Program-made: the position numbers and the translations under genes
The notes under the pieces: model-generated
What the model was told of the DNA's origin: nothing
Database searches by the model: none
What the model saw: only the letters and a program-made list of their open reading frames with translations
From: Hyphomicrobiales bacterium
Lineage (GTDB): Bacteria; Pseudomonadota; Alphaproteobacteria; Rhizobiales; Rhizobiaceae
Direction: 5' to 3'
Length of the DNA: 64,000 bases
NCBI GenBank assembly: GCA_900469625.1
Contig: UBXV01000007.1
Location: 310,001 to 374,000 of the forward strand
In this document: one piece after another, positions 17,794-26,987 of the stretch
Layout: each line of letters begins with the position of its first letter
Numbering within the stretch: position 1 is the stretch's first letter

Positions 17794-18414
17794 TCAGCCT
17801 TCCAGCCAACGATTGTGAACGTCGTAGCCTTCGCCGACCAAGAGGCCGACCGTCTCATAGAGCGGCAGGCCGACGACGTTGCTGTAGGAGCCGACGAGCT
17901 TGACCACGAAGCTCCCGGCAATGCCCTGGATCCCATAGGCACCTGCCTTGCCGCGCCACTGGCCGGAAGCAAGATAGCTCTCGATGTCGAAACCGGAAAG
18001 GCGCTTGAAGCGAACCTTCGTGTCGACCACCTTCTGGCGCAGCGTCCTGTCGGGCGTGATCAGGCAGACGCCGGTGTAGACACGGTGGCTGCGGCCCGAC
18101 AAGAGATGCATAGCGCTCGAGGCTTCGCTGACGAGTTCCGGCTTCGGCAGGATGCGACGGCCGACGCAGACGACCGTGTCCGCCGCCAGGATATAGCTGC
18201 CATCCCAGCCCGCTTCGCCCTTGATCGCAGCGAGCGCCGCCTTGGCCTTTTCGGCCGACAGGCGACGCGCCAGCGAACGCGGATGCTCGGAACGCTTCGG
18301 CGTCTCGTCGAGATCCATCGGCATCAGACGCGCAGGCTCGATGCCTGCCTGGGCCAAAAGCTCGACGCGACGCGGCGAACCGGACGCCAGTATCAGTTTT
18401 TGAGCCTTTGTCAT
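17794..18414 (-). CDS. maf: Maf-family nucleoside triphosphate pyrophosphatase
   Basis: 206 residues. The N-terminal family motif is [19 protein letters not shown]; other signatures are [29 protein letters not shown] and the C-terminal [18 protein letters not shown]. Maf proteins hydrolyse dTTP, UTP or modified nucleotides, acting as house-cleaning enzymes linked to septation control. Its place between infA and yacG is standard in Rhizobiales. Whether it is the dTTP/UTP or the m7GTP-specific subtype is not decided here. Confidence 0.92.
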   Translation of the reverse strand: MTKAQKLILASGSPRRVELLAQAGIEPARLMPMDLDETPKRSEHPRSLARRLSAEKAKAALAAIKGEAGWDGSYILAADTVVCVGRRILPKPELVSEASSAMHLLSGRSHRVYTGVCLITPDRTLRQKVVDTKVRFKRLSGFDIESYLASGQWRGKAGAYGIQGIAGSFVVKLVGSYSNVVGLPLYETVGLLVGEGYDVHNRWLEG

Positions 18415-18463
18415 CAGAACGCGCCGTCACCCCAGAGATATGATGAAACCACCTGCGGGCGGA

Positions 18464-18682
18464 TTACTTGAAGCGGTAGGTGATGCGACCCTTTGTCAGG
18501 TCGTAGGGCGTCATTTCGACAAGCACCTTGTCGCCGGCCAGAACGCGGATACGGTTCTTGCGCATGCGGCCTGCGGTGTGGGCAATAATCTCATGTTCAT
18601 TTTCGAGCTTCACGCGGAAGGTCGCATTGGGAAGCAATTCGGTGACCACACCCGGGAATTCGAGGACTTCTTCTTTCGCCAT
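18464..18682 (-). CDS. infA: Translation initiation factor IF-1
   Basis: 72 residues, the exact usual IF-1 length, one S1/OB-fold domain: [54 protein letters not shown]. Binds the ribosomal A site during initiation. Highly conserved, so both start and family are certain. It is 125 nt from the preceding phosphatase gene, suggesting its own promoter in that gap. Confidence 0.97.
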   Translation of the reverse strand: MAKEEVLEFPGVVTELLPNATFRVKLENEHEIIAHTAGRMRKNRIRVLAGDKVLVEMTPYDLTKGRITYRFK

Positions 18683-18807
18683 GTAGGACTGTTCTTTCTG
18701 TGTTTGTTCGGGGATACGACACGCATCCCGAAAAATTCGCCGGAAACTACACAATCGACGAGGATTTGTGAACCGCTTTGCGCCGGCTTTTCAGCTTTTG
18801 TACTGCC

Positions 18808-19293
18808 TTAAGCCTTTTCGCCCGCGGGCGCCACTACCAGGCGGCGATTAATCAGTGTCGCCAGGTGATCGCGAACGGCGCGGTAGGCATCGACGATCTG
18901 CTCACGCGTGCCGGTGGCAACCGTCGGGTCCGGCGTCGGCCAGTAGACCACGTCGACGGCCATGGAGCGCGTGAGATCCAGCGCCAGATGGTGAGCTTCG
19001 GGCGCCAGCGTGACGATGAGGTCGAAGTAGTCGTCCTCGAGCTCGTCCAGCGTGCGCGGCTGGTGCCGCCCGACCGAAAGGCCGACCTCCGCGAGCACGA
19101 CGTCGACGAACGGATCGCGTTCGCCGTGGCGCACGCCGGCCGACGCCACATAGGTTCCCGATGGCAGGGCCGCCTTGGCGAGCGCCTCTGCCATCGGCGA
19201 GCGGATCGCATTCATGCCGCACATGAAGAGAACGGAGCGTGGCGTTGTCGGCGGTTGCGTCGCGGCTCCCGTCATCCCGGTCTCCGCCGTCAT
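18808..19293 (-). CDS. Low-molecular-weight protein tyrosine phosphatase-like protein
   Basis: 161 residues of the LMW-PTPase/ArsC fold. The phosphate loop is C25-GMNAI-R31-S, matching CX5R(S/T), and a late Asp-Pro motif TPDPT is in the place of the general acid. It may dephosphorylate tyrosine or act as an arsenate-reductase-like enzyme; lack of arsenic genes nearby favours neither. The ATG overlaps the UPF0262 stop by ATGA, so the pair is translationally coupled. Found in the same place in related Rhizobiales. Confidence 0.85.
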   Translation of the reverse strand: MTAETGMTGAATQPPTTPRSVLFMCGMNAIRSPMAEALAKAALPSGTYVASAGVRHGERDPFVDVVLAEVGLSVGRHQPRTLDELEDDYFDLIVTLAPEAHHLALDLTRSMAVDVVYWPTPDPTVATGTREQIVDAYRAVRDHLATLINRRLVVAPAGEKA

Positions 19294-19766
19294 CCGCGCC
19301 AGTAGAGCACGCAGACGAGCGTGAACAGGCGGCGGGCGGTGTCGAAATCGAGCCGGATCTTGCCCGAAAGCCGGTCCATCAGCGTCTGGGAGCCCTCGTT
19401 ATGGATACCCCGCCGACCCATGTCGATCGCCTCGATCTGGCTCGGCGTCGACGAGCGGATCGCCTCGTAATAGCTCTCGCAGATCAGGAAATAATCTTTC
19501 ACGATCCGGCGAAACGGCGTCAGCGAAAGGATATGGGTGGCGACGTCGGATCCCTTCTCGGTCGAGATCGCAAAGACCAGCTTGGCGTCCATCAAGGACA
19601 GGTTCAGCCTGTAGGGGCCGCCCGGATGGCCGACCGGCTCGAACAGGTTCTCCTCGAGGAGATCGAAGATCGCAACTGCGCGCTCATGCTCCACATCGGG
19701 CGTCGAACGGCCGATGGTCTCGTCCAGGACGACATCGCAGAGGCGCTGGTTGCGGTCTGCCTTCAT
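19290..19766 (-). CDS. UPF0262 family protein
   Basis: 158 residues matching the alphaproteobacterial UPF0262 family by memory: an N-terminal [32 protein letters not shown], a core [27 protein letters not shown] and [17 protein letters not shown]. Soluble, function unknown. It overlaps hisD by 4 nt (ATGA) and the phosphatase gene by 4 nt, so it sits in a tightly coupled operon. Confidence 0.88.
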   Translation of the reverse strand: MKADRNQRLCDVVLDETIGRSTPDVEHERAVAIFDLLEENLFEPVGHPGGPYRLNLSLMDAKLVFAISTEKGSDVATHILSLTPFRRIVKDYFLICESYYEAIRSSTPSQIEAIDMGRRGIHNEGSQTLMDRLSGKIRLDFDTARRLFTLVCVLYWRG

Positions 19767-21067
19767 CCCGCATCCCCGAGATTGAGGCGGATGGCGACCG
19801 AGCGCGCATGGGCCTCGAGCCCTTCGGAACGCGCCAGCGCAATCGCCGCCGGCCCAAGAATGCGCAGCTGCTCGGCGTCGAGGCGCAAAATGGAAGTGCG
19901 CTTCATGTAGTCGAGAACGCCGAGGCCCGACGAGAAGCGGGCCGAGCGTGCGGTCGGCAGCACGTGGTTCGAACCGCCGACATAGTCGCCGATGACTTCG
20001 GGCGTGTGGCGGCCGACAAAGATGGCGCCGGCGTTGCGGATTTTCGCGACCATCGGCTCGGGATCGGCAAGTGCCAATTCCAGATGTTCGGCGGCAATGC
20101 GGTTTGCAAGCGGTATCGCCTTTTCGAGGTCCGGCACCAGGATGATCGCGCCGAAATCGCGCCAGCTCGCTGAAGCCGTTTCCGACCGCGGCAGCGTCTT
20201 CAACTGCCGCTCGACCGCTGCCTCGACCGCCTCGCCGAACGCGGCATCGTCGGTGATGAGGATCGACTGGGCGCCGACGTCATGTTCGGCCTGCGCCAGG
20301 AGATCGGCGGCGATCCAGTCCGGGTCGTTGTCGCGGTCGGCGATGACAAGCACTTCAGAAGGGCCGGCGATCATGTCGATGCCGACGGTGCCGAAAACCT
20401 GTCGCTTGGCGGCAGCCACATAGGCGTTGCCCGGACCGACGATCTTGGCGACAGGCGCGATGGTCGCGGTGCCATAGGCAAGGGCGGCCACGGCCTGCGC
20501 GCCGCCGATACGATAGATTTCCTCGACGCCGGCAAGGCGCGCCGCCGCCAGCACCGCCGGGTTGATCTTGCCGCCATTGGCCGGCACCACCATGACGATG
20601 CGCTCGACACCGGCAACCTTGGCCGGCAGCGCGTTCATCAGCACCGAGCTTGGATAGCTCGCCGTACCGCCCGGGACATAGAGCCCGACGGCATCGACCG
20701 CGGTCCAGCGCGAACCGAGGCCGACACCCATCGTGTCCTCGTAGATATCGTCCTTCGGCCGCTGGCGGGCGTGATGCGCCTCGATGCGGACGGCAGCGAC
20801 CTTCAGCGCGCCCAGCACTTCCGGCTCGACCGCCAGGATCGCGGCATCGATTTCTTCGGAGCTGACGGCCATAGGCGTCGTCGTAAAGTCGATACCGTCG
20901 AAGCGGGCGGAATAGTCCGCCACCGCCTGATCGCCGCGCAGACGGACGTCGTCGATGATCGCCTTGACCGCCGCGTTGACGTCCTCGGAAACTTCACGCT
21001 TGGTGGTCAGGAATGCCGCGAACTGCTGTTCGAAGGTGCCGTCGAGATAGTTCAACCTGATTGCCAA
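19763..21067 (-). CDS. hisD: Histidinol dehydrogenase
   Basis: 434 residues, standard HisD length. It oxidises L-histidinol to L-histidine in two NAD-dependent steps using a zinc ion. Recognisable blocks: [71 protein letters not shown] and [10 protein letters not shown]. The start matches the family ([16 protein letters not shown]). It stands apart from other his genes, as in many rhizobia, and is followed by coupled UPF0262 and phosphatase genes. Confidence 0.96.
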   Translation of the reverse strand: MAIRLNYLDGTFEQQFAAFLTTKREVSEDVNAAVKAIIDDVRLRGDQAVADYSARFDGIDFTTTPMAVSSEEIDAAILAVEPEVLGALKVAAVRIEAHHARQRPKDDIYEDTMGVGLGSRWTAVDAVGLYVPGGTASYPSSVLMNALPAKVAGVERIVMVVPANGGKINPAVLAAARLAGVEEIYRIGGAQAVAALAYGTATIAPVAKIVGPGNAYVAAAKRQVFGTVGIDMIAGPSEVLVIADRDNDPDWIAADLLAQAEHDVGAQSILITDDAAFGEAVEAAVERQLKTLPRSETASASWRDFGAIILVPDLEKAIPLANRIAAEHLELALADPEPMVAKIRNAGAIFVGRHTPEVIGDYVGGSNHVLPTARSARFSSGLGVLDYMKRTSILRLDAEQLRILGPAAIALARSEGLEAHARSVAIRLNLGDAG

Positions 21068-21103
21068 CGCAAAATGTCCTTGTGGTAAGCCTGTGTCGCG
21101 GGT

Positions 21104-21544
21104 TCAAACGCCTTCGGGATGCCGGGGCTTGAAAGCGGTTTCCCATGCCCCGCCGGTATCCGCAAGCTGCACCTCGATGCATTCCACATCAAGGGCGATG
21201 GACGCCTCGCCGGCAAGAACGAGTTCGACCGTACCTTCCGGCCCCTCGCCGGTGACAGTGAACGTCACCGCCAGCAGATCGAGCACGGCCTCACCATTGC
21301 GGCGGTCAAAGCCGAGCGAGCGCACGGCGCTCACCCGCTTGAACAGGAGGACGGCGCGTCGGCGTTCGAAGGACCGGCGCTTGCCATCGGCCATTTCCCA
21401 CACGAACCGGTTGACGCTGAGCGAAAACTGCTTGCGGCGTGCGTCATATTCAAGGCCTGAAACCTTGAACACGGCATCCTGGACGTGGGCGGAGACGACG
21501 GCCAGGTCCTCTTCATCGAGAGCCAGCAGCTTCAGACCATCCAT
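21104..21544 (-). CDS. DUF2948 family protein
   Basis: 146 residues starting MDGLKLLALDEEDLAVVSAH, a pattern typical of DUF2948 proteins of alphaproteobacteria. Other features: VFKVSGLEYDARRKQFSLSVNRFVWE and a basic FERRRAVLLFKRV. Soluble; role unknown. ATG at 21544 is favoured over 21553 because GAAAGGA then sits 9 nt upstream instead of touching the start. It lies between murA and hisD, its usual neighbours. Confidence 0.85.
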   Translation of the reverse strand: MDGLKLLALDEEDLAVVSAHVQDAVFKVSGLEYDARRKQFSLSVNRFVWEMADGKRRSFERRRAVLLFKRVSAVRSLGFDRRNGEAVLDLLAVTFTVTGEGPEGTVELVLAGEASIALDVECIEVQLADTGGAWETAFKPRHPEGV

Positions 21545-21649
21545 GCCATCCATTCCTTTCGCTGTCGTCGCACTTTTGCGTGCCACAATTGAAATGGACA
21601 TAGGACGTCGCGCCTGAAACCGCAACGGCATCAGGCGCGACGGTTAAAA

Positions 21650-22942
21650 TCAGTCGCTGACGCGCTCGACGTGTGCGCCGCAACGGGTGAGCTTTTCTTC
21701 CAGGCGCTCGAAGCCGCGGTCGAGGTGGTAGACGCGCGAAACCATGGTCTCGCCTTCCGCCGCAAGGCCGGCAATCACCAGCGAGACGGAGGCACGAAGG
21801 TCGGTTGCCATGACGGGCGCGCCCTTCAGCCGGCTGACGCCTTCGATCTTGGCGGTCTGGCCCGACAGCGAGATCTTGGCGCCGAGGCGGGCAAGTTCCT
21901 GAACGTGCATGAAGCGGTTCTCGAAGATCGTCTCGGTGATGTGCGATGTGCCCTTGGCCATGGTCATCAGGCCCATGAACTGCGCCTGCAGATCGGTCGG
22001 GAAGCCCGGGAAGGGATCAGTCACGACGTCGACCGGCTTGATGCCGGCGCCGTTGCGCACCACGCGGATGCCGCTGTTGGTCTCGGTGATTTCGGCGCCG
22101 GCGCGGCGGATGGCCTCGAGCGCGGTGTCGAGCAGCGCCATGTCGGTGTCTTCGAGGATGACGTCGCCGCCGGTCATGGCAACGGCCATGGCGTAGGTGC
22201 CGGTCTCGATACGGTCGGGCAGCACGCGGTGACGGGCACCCGACAGCGAGCGCACGCCTTCTATGGTGATGGTCGACGTGCCCTGGCCGGTGATCTTGGC
22301 GCCCATGGCGTTCAGGCAGTTGGCAAGGTCGACGACTTCGGGCTCGCGCGCAGCATTGCCGAGCACGGTGGTGCCGTTGGCAAGCGTCGCCGCCATCATC
22401 AGCACGTGGGTCGCGCCGACGGAAATCTTCGGGAAGGTGTAGCGCGCGCCGATCAGGCCGCCCGCCGGCGCCGTCGCGTTGACGTAGCCGCTGTCGATCT
22501 CGATGTTGGCGCTGAGCGCCTTCAGGCCCTCGATGAACAGATCGACCGGGCGCGTGCCGATGGCGCAGCCGCCCGGCAGCGACACGCGGGCCTTGCCTTC
22601 GCGCGCCAGAAGCGGGCCGATGACCCAGAAGCTTGCGCGCATCTTCGACACCAGCTCGTAGGGCGCTGTCGTGTCAACGATGTTGCGGCAGGTGAAATGG
22701 ATGGTGCGGGCGTAGCTCTCGCCCTGACGTTCGCGCCGGCCGTTGACCGAGATATCGGCGCCGTGATTGCCGAGGATGCGGATCAGCTGCTCGACGTCGG
22801 CCAGATGCGGAACGTTTTCCAGCGTCAGCGTGTCGTCGGTCAACAGCGACGCGATCATCAGCGGCAGGGCCGCATTCTTCGCGCCGGAAATCGGGATGAC
22901 CCCGTGAAGTTCATTCCCGCCTACAATCCTGATGCGATCCAT
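21650..22942 (-). CDS. murA: UDP-N-acetylglucosamine 1-carboxyvinyltransferase
   Basis: 430 residues, normal MurA length. It catalyses the first committed step of peptidoglycan synthesis, adding enolpyruvate from PEP to UDP-GlcNAc in the cytoplasm. The fosfomycin-target Cys is retained in [15 protein letters not shown]. Other blocks: [45 protein letters not shown] and the C-terminal [13 protein letters not shown]. The gene is complete and conserved. Confidence 0.97.
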   Translation of the reverse strand: MDRIRIVGGNELHGVIPISGAKNAALPLMIASLLTDDTLTLENVPHLADVEQLIRILGNHGADISVNGRRERQGESYARTIHFTCRNIVDTTAPYELVSKMRASFWVIGPLLAREGKARVSLPGGCAIGTRPVDLFIEGLKALSANIEIDSGYVNATAPAGGLIGARYTFPKISVGATHVLMMAATLANGTTVLGNAAREPEVVDLANCLNAMGAKITGQGTSTITIEGVRSLSGARHRVLPDRIETGTYAMAVAMTGGDVILEDTDMALLDTALEAIRRAGAEITETNSGIRVVRNGAGIKPVDVVTDPFPGFPTDLQAQFMGLMTMAKGTSHITETIFENRFMHVQELARLGAKISLSGQTAKIEGVSRLKGAPVMATDLRASVSLVIAGLAAEGETMVSRVYHLDRGFERLEEKLTRCGAHVERVSD

Positions 22943-23102
22943 GAGGCCTCTCGAACGGGCTTGGCCCGCCTTTCCAAAAAAATGAAGTGTGTCTGAAGGC
23001 GCCTCTTTAGGGGAGACGCCGCGAAATTAGAAGTGCCTTGAACGCATGGCAGCCACGGCCGCATGCTCCTGCGAAAGAGTGCCGAACGGCGCCCTCCCCG
23101 TA

Positions 23103-23342
23103 CTAATCTTCGGATTCGTCCGTTTTTGCGGCAGGCAGGCCGATCGCCTCGTCAGGGGCACCGGACCGGCGCGCGCGCATCTGCTGCTTGCGACGCTGGA
23201 GATTGTCGCGCAGCGTCTTGGCCAGGCGTGCCTTTCGCAGGTCCTGCTCGGTCGTATCCTTTTGCCGGCGCTTTGCCGGCGCATTCTCCGGCCCGGCCAG
23301 CGAAGCTTCGCCCTCGGCGCTTTTCTTGTCGTCTGTCTGCAT
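23103..23342 (-). CDS. Small charged hypothetical protein upstream of murA
   Basis: 79 residues, very rich in Lys, Arg, Glu and Ala, with a predicted long helix (EQDLRKARLAKTLRDNLQRRKQQMRARR). Polar ends, no membrane segment. Similar short basic proteins lie near murA in other rhizobia, as remembered. It could bind nucleic acid but nothing shows this. ATG at 23342 is used; AT-rich sequence precedes it. Confidence 0.65.
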   Translation of the reverse strand: MQTDDKKSAEGEASLAGPENAPAKRRQKDTTEQDLRKARLAKTLRDNLQRRKQQMRARRSGAPDEAIGLPAAKTDESED

Positions 23343-23499
23343 GAGGATGCATTAGCGCAAAACCAGGGGGTTCGGAAGCCGAAACGGATTTTCTCACAGG
23401 ACAACAACGAAAACTTCGAAATGCGGCTTGCGCTCCCCGTCCAGCTATGGCAATAGCCCCCTCGCTTGATGCGGCTTGTCAACGAACCGGCCGCGAGAT

Positions 23500-23574
23500 G
23501 CTGCTATAGCTCAGGGGTAGAGCACTCCCTTGGTAAGGGAGAGGCCGAGAGTTCAAATCTCTCTAGCAGCACCA
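23500..23574 (+). tRNA. tRNA-Thr (GGT)
   Basis: 75 nt with encoded CCA. Acceptor stem GCTGCTA/TAGCAGC, D arm AGCTCAGGGGTAGAGC, anticodon stem CTCCC/GGGAG around loop TTGGTAA giving anticodon GGT, T arm GAGTTCAAATCTC. All parts are canonical. Confidence 0.97.
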
Positions 23575-23857
23575 TTCTTCCCTTCTACACACGTGAAGAC
23601 AGATCGTAGCTTTTGCTCTGCCGGCAGCGGTAAAGGCCGACATGCGGATACATGTGCATCCCAGCCAGACATCCACAAACGAAGCCTTGCAATCGTCACA
23701 TTCAGCTCCTATCTGGCGGAAATCGATATTGCTGACGAACTTTGTGTCGGCGCCCTATGCGCGTGAGAGACGGACTTCCCTCTTCAAAATCGGTTATCCT
23801 GATCCGGAGGTTTGTTTCCGGAAATGTCTATTACAAAGCGATTGAAAGGGAATCGTC

Positions 23858-24067
23858 ATGGCTACAGGCACAGTAAAGTGGTTCAACAGCACCAAGGGTT
23901 TCGGCTTCATCCAGCCTGACGACGGCAGCCCGGACGTGTTCGTTCACATCTCGGCCGTTCAGCGCGCCGGCCTTTCCGGCCTCAACGAAGGCCAGCAGAT
24001 CAGCTATGAGCTGACCCGCGACCGCAAGACCGGCAAGTCTTCTGCAGACAGCCTGCAGGCCAAGTAA
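23858..24067 (+). CDS. Cold shock protein (CspA family)
   Basis: 69-residue single cold-shock domain. The RNA-binding motifs are KGFGFIQPD (RNP1-like) and VFVHISAVQ (RNP2), preceded by [12 protein letters not shown]. It binds single-stranded RNA and melts secondary structure. ATG at 23858 is preceded by GAAAGGGAATCGTC. The 283-nt gap after tRNA-Thr probably holds its promoter and a structured 5' leader, as is usual for csp genes. A strong terminator follows 56 nt after the stop. Rhizobia have several paralogues; which one this is cannot be said. Confidence 0.95.
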   Translation: MATGTVKWFNSTKGFGFIQPDDGSPDVFVHISAVQRAGLSGLNEGQQISYELTRDRKTGKSSADSLQAK

Positions 24068-24122
24068 TTTTTCGCAGCGACCGGCTCCGCGGTTTTGCGG
24101 ATGGCGGCAGCGCTACGAATGG

Positions 24123-24149
24123 AAAGGTCGGGTTCGCCCGGCCTTTTTT
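24123..24149 (+). terminator. Rho-independent terminator of the cold shock gene
   Basis: Stem AAAGGTCGGG / CCCGGCCTTT with a TTCG tetraloop (10 pairs, one T-G), running into TTTTTT. Confidence 0.9.
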
Positions 24150-24437
24150 GTTGCCCAGCGCTCGCCGGTGGCCGAACGGGGCTTCCCTCAGATTGGGGTC
24201 GAAGAAAACCGGGGTCCACGCGGGTCGACACGATCCGGACTCTCCGCGCCGTGGGCGCCTGCAAGCCAGAGCGATCCCTACACTTTCATCTGCGCGTCTG
24301 CCACGGCAAGCCATTCTTCCGGCACATATCCTCGCCGAAACACCCGCATCACACACCCCGCCGACGCGCTTTCCGCAGGGAACGTTTCCCGACAACCCGC
24401 GTTACCCTCTCAACGGCAATAACGTGGAGGTTTCGAA
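24150..24437. other. Intergenic region before the 24-residue membrane protein
   Basis: 288 bases without a supported gene. Several overlapping frames exist on both strands but none has family features or a good ribosome-binding site. It should hold the promoter of the small gene at 24438. Confidence 0.35.
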
Positions 24438-24512
24438 ATGAAAGGCATCATTCTCTGGCTCATGGGCGTACCCCTGATCGCCATCATCCTGCTCTACATG
24501 TTCGTCTTCTGA
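24438..24512 (+). CDS. 24-residue conserved-type membrane peptide
   Basis: MKGIILWLMGVPLIAIILLY then MFVF. One hydrophobic span with a single N-terminal Lys. Ribosome-binding site GGAGG 8 nt upstream of the ATG. The pattern MKGII-WL-GVPL--IILLY is one I recall from very short alphaproteobacterial membrane proteins of unknown role. Too short for usual gene callers but well supported by layout. Confidence 0.75.
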   Translation: MKGIILWLMGVPLIAIILLYMFVF

Positions 24513-24600
24513 TGTGAGCTCGATGAGTATCGAGAAAACGGCGATCGCGAGCGTCGAAGCCTGAATTTAATTTGTAGTTGTAGGCAACGAAGAATGCGCC

Positions 24601-24631
24601 TTAACGCAACCTTAAGATTCAGCCCCTAGAT
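24601..24631 (+). promoter_or_regulatory. CtrA-type box with overlapping -10 element
   Basis: TTAA-CGCAACC-TTAA at 24601-24615, an exact TTAA-N7-TTAA match, followed 10 nt later by CTAGAT (24626-24631), a fair alphaproteobacterial -10. The spacing places the box over the -35 region, as at CtrA-activated promoters. Confidence 0.55.
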
Positions 24632-24637
24632 TTGACA

Positions 24638-24704
24638 GCGCGATGATGGACAATCGCAACGCTTAAATCCCCTTTTGAAACCGGCCGGTGGCCGGTTTCT
24701 TTTT
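24638..24704 (+). ncRNA. Possible small RNA under a CtrA-type promoter
   Basis: About 67 nt between an apparent promoter (24601-24631) and a strong terminator (24678-24704), with no reading frame worth naming. The 5' half, about 24638-24677, is A-rich and appears single-stranded. The region ends before the convergent pncB gene, so the terminator serves no known upstream gene unless the 24438 gene reads through. Start position is a guess. Confidence 0.4.
24678..24704 (+). terminator. Strong rho-independent terminator
   Basis: Perfect 9-bp stem AAACCGGCC / GGCCGGTTT with loop GGT, followed by CTTTTT. Confidence 0.9.
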
Positions 24705-24719
24705 GTCCACGCACTCCAA

Positions 24720-24783
24720 GGGCGTCAGGTATTGACGCCCCGGGGCGTCAGATTTCGACGCCCGGGGCCTCAGACCTTGACGG
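24720..24783. repeat. Tandem 23-bp hairpin repeats at the 3' end of pncB
   Basis: Three units with a period of 23 nt start near 24720, 24743 and 24766. Unit 1 is GGGCGTCA-GGTAT-TGACGCCC (8-bp stem), unit 2 GGGCGTC-AGATTTC-GACGCCC (7-bp stem), unit 3 a diverged copy overlapping the pncB stop codon. They look like duplications of the gene's end and may act as a transcription stop for pncB. Confidence 0.8.
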
Positions 24784-26074
24784 CAAGCTCGACGAAATCC
24801 TCGCTGCCGAAGAACTTCAGATAGCGCTCAACCTCGGCGGCATCGCCCGTCGCCTTGCGCGGATTGTCCGACAGCTTGACGGCCGGTCGGCCATTGGCGT
24901 CGCTGACCTTGCAGACGATAGAGATCGGATTGAGCCCCCTGATCTCCGTCGGTGCGCAATCGGCGAAATCGTTGGTCAGGTTGGTTCCCCAACCGAAGCT
25001 CATGCGCACGCGCCCCTCGAAGTGCCTGTAGGTTTCGATGATCGTTTCGACATCGAGACCGTCGGAAAAGATCAAGAGCTTTTCGCGCGGATCGCGCCCC
25101 ATCTTCTTCCACCAGGCGATGATCTTCTCGCCGCCTTCGATCGGCGGGGCGCTGTCGGGGCGGAAGCCGGTCCAGTCCGCCACCCATGGCGGCGCATCGC
25201 GCAGGAACGCGGCCGTGCCAAAGGCATCGGGCAGTACGATCAGCAGATTACCGCCGTAGAGCTGGTTCCAATCCTGCAACACCTTGTAGGGCGCATTGGC
25301 AAGCTCGGCGTCGTTGCGGGCAAGCGCTGCAGCCACCATCGGCAATTCGTGCGCGTTGGTGCCGAGCGCTTCGAGATCCGTATCCATGGCCAGGAGCACG
25401 TTGCTGGAGCCGGAGAAGGAAGCGCCGATGCCTTCCTTCAACGCCTCGACGCACCAGCGCTGCCACAGGAAGCTGTGACGCCTGCGGGTGCCGAAATCCG
25501 AAATCCTGAGATTGGGATATTGCCTGAGCCGCTCGACCTTCGACCACATCTTCGCCTTGGCGCGGGCATAAAGCACGTCGAGGGTGAACGGACCGAGCCC
25601 CTTCATGGCAGAACGCGAGCGCAACTCGTTGATGATCGCAAGGGCCGGAATTTCCCACATGGTGGTCTCGGCCCAGCGTCCGCGGAAGGTCAGCTCGAAC
25701 TGGCCGTCACGGCGCGACAGCTCGTAGTCTGGCAGCCGGAATTTCGCGAGCCAAGCCAGAAACTCCGGAGAAAAGATCTGCTTGCGGCCGTAGAACGAGT
25801 TACCGGCCAGCCAGATCATCTCCTTCTTGGAAAAGCGAAGTTCACGGGCGTGATCGAGCTGCTCGCGCAGTTCATGTTCGTCGATCTCGTCGGCAAGTCG
25901 CACGGTCTTGGTGCGGTTGATCAACGAGAACGTCGCGTCCACATCCGGGTAAAGCTGCCAGATCATCTGCAGCATCAGCAGCTTGTAAAAATCCGTATCG
26001 AGCAGGCTTCGCACGATCGGGTCGAGCTTCCAGGCGTGGTTGTAGACGCGCCGGGCGATATCGGTCTTGGTCAT
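24770..26074 (-). CDS. pncB: Nicotinate phosphoribosyltransferase
   Basis: 434 residues. Joins nicotinate to PRPP giving nicotinate mononucleotide in the NAD salvage pathway. Family blocks: [61 protein letters not shown] and the PRPP-site region [14 protein letters not shown]...[15 protein letters not shown] at 26074 ([15 protein letters not shown]) is chosen for family length; a longer frame upstream is not needed. Lies downstream of pncA on the same strand, so nicotinamide can be converted to nicotinate and then NaMN. Confidence 0.95.
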   Translation of the reverse strand: MTKTDIARRVYNHAWKLDPIVRSLLDTDFYKLLMLQMIWQLYPDVDATFSLINRTKTVRLADEIDEHELREQLDHARELRFSKKEMIWLAGNSFYGRKQIFSPEFLAWLAKFRLPDYELSRRDGQFELTFRGRWAETTMWEIPALAIINELRSRSAMKGLGPFTLDVLYARAKAKMWSKVERLRQYPNLRISDFGTRRRHSFLWQRWCVEALKEGIGASFSGSSNVLLAMDTDLEALGTNAHELPMVAAALARNDAELANAPYKVLQDWNQLYGGNLLIVLPDAFGTAAFLRDAPPWVADWTGFRPDSAPPIEGGEKIIAWWKKMGRDPREKLLIFSDGLDVETIIETYRHFEGRVRMSFGWGTNLTNDFADCAPTEIRGLNPISIVCKVSDANGRPAVKLSDNPRKATGDAAEVERYLKFFGSEDFVELAVKV

Positions 26075-26147
26075 TTCAGGAATTGCTCCTCCTGCAGCGC
26101 CGCGCGCCTTAACCAGAAGCGCAGAGGTCGCTGCCACACTTCAACAC

Positions 26148-26193
26148 TCTGCCTGTTTCCTTAGATCGACTGCGATTTAAGGAAACAGGCAGA
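26148..26193. repeat. Perfect 16-bp inverted repeat between pncA and pncB
   Basis: Arms TCTGCCTGTTTCCTTA (26148-26163) and its exact complement (26178-26193), loop of 14 nt. It lies in the 130-nt gap between the two NAD-salvage genes. Could end or attenuate the pncA transcript or form an operator; there is no T-run. Confidence 0.85.
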
Positions 26194-26204
26194 AGGGGCG
26201 CAAA

Positions 26205-26804
26205 CTAAAGCATCCGCACGCCGGCCTGCCGCATGCGCGTGATCATGGCGGAGAGCGATCCGTTCAGATCGATACCCCGACAGCCATCCATGACGACGGA
26301 TGTGGAAAATCCCTGCTCGACCGCATCAAGCGCCGAAAATGCAACGCAGAAATCGGTCGCCAGTCCGCACAGGGTTACGCTATCGATGCCACGGTCCCTG
26401 AGGTAACCGGCCAAACCGGTCGGCGTCCGGCGATCGTTCTCGAAAAAAGCAGAGTAACTGTCGATGCCGGTGCGGAAGCCCTTGCGGATCACCAGTTCGG
26501 CGCGCGTCCATTCCAGAGACGGGTGAAAATCGGCACCGATGCTGCCCTGAACACAATGGTCCGGCCAGAGCGTCTGCTCGCCATAGGGCATCGCTACCGT
26601 TTCGAACGGCGCCTTTCCAGGATGGACCGAGGCGAAGCTCGAATGTCCCTTTGGGTGCCAGTCCTGCGTCAGCACCACATGCTCGAAGTTCCGGATCAGA
26701 TCATTGACCACAGGCACGATCTCATGACCGCCGGAAACGGCAAGCGCTCCACCCGGGCAGAAATCGTTCTGCACGTCGACGACGATCAACGCTTCACCAG
26801 CCAT
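26205..26804 (-). CDS. pncA: Nicotinamidase
   Basis: 199-residue isochorismatase-fold hydrolase. Catalytic Asp10 in LIVVDVQNDFCPGGAL, metal-site Asp-His pair in LTQDWHPKGHSSF, Lys in AELVIRKG, nucleophile Cys in CGLATDFCVAFSA. It deaminates nicotinamide to nicotinate. ATG at 26804 begins right at the first strand; an upstream in-frame ATG at 26867 would add a non-conserved 21 residues. Paired with pncB for NAD recycling. Confidence 0.95.
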   Translation of the reverse strand: MAGEALIVVDVQNDFCPGGALAVSGGHEIVPVVNDLIRNFEHVVLTQDWHPKGHSSFASVHPGKAPFETVAMPYGEQTLWPDHCVQGSIGADFHPSLEWTRAELVIRKGFRTGIDSYSAFFENDRRTPTGLAGYLRDRGIDSVTLCGLATDFCVAFSALDAVEQGFSTSVVMDGCRGIDLNGSLSAMITRMRQAGVRML

Positions 26805-26934
26805 CGCTTTTCCTTCGACCGGACCTATCCTCATCGACCACAAAAATCGATTTAAGTCCAAGATCAATCACAGAATTTGAGCGACGGCAACCCGCTTCGA
26901 GCGGGCCAGCACATGATCATGCAAGCGCCACGGA

Positions 26935-26966
26935 AAAAGGCCGCCGACCATGGTCGACGCCCTTTT
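26935..26966 (-). terminator. Terminator of rkpU
   Basis: Hairpin of 13 pairs out of 15 centred on GACCATGGTC, flanked by AAAAGG/CCTTTT. On the minus strand it runs into TTTTT, 21 nt after the rkpU stop. Its symmetry could also stop plus-strand transcription. Confidence 0.75.
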
Positions 26967-26987
26967 CAAACTGCAAGCCGAAATAGC

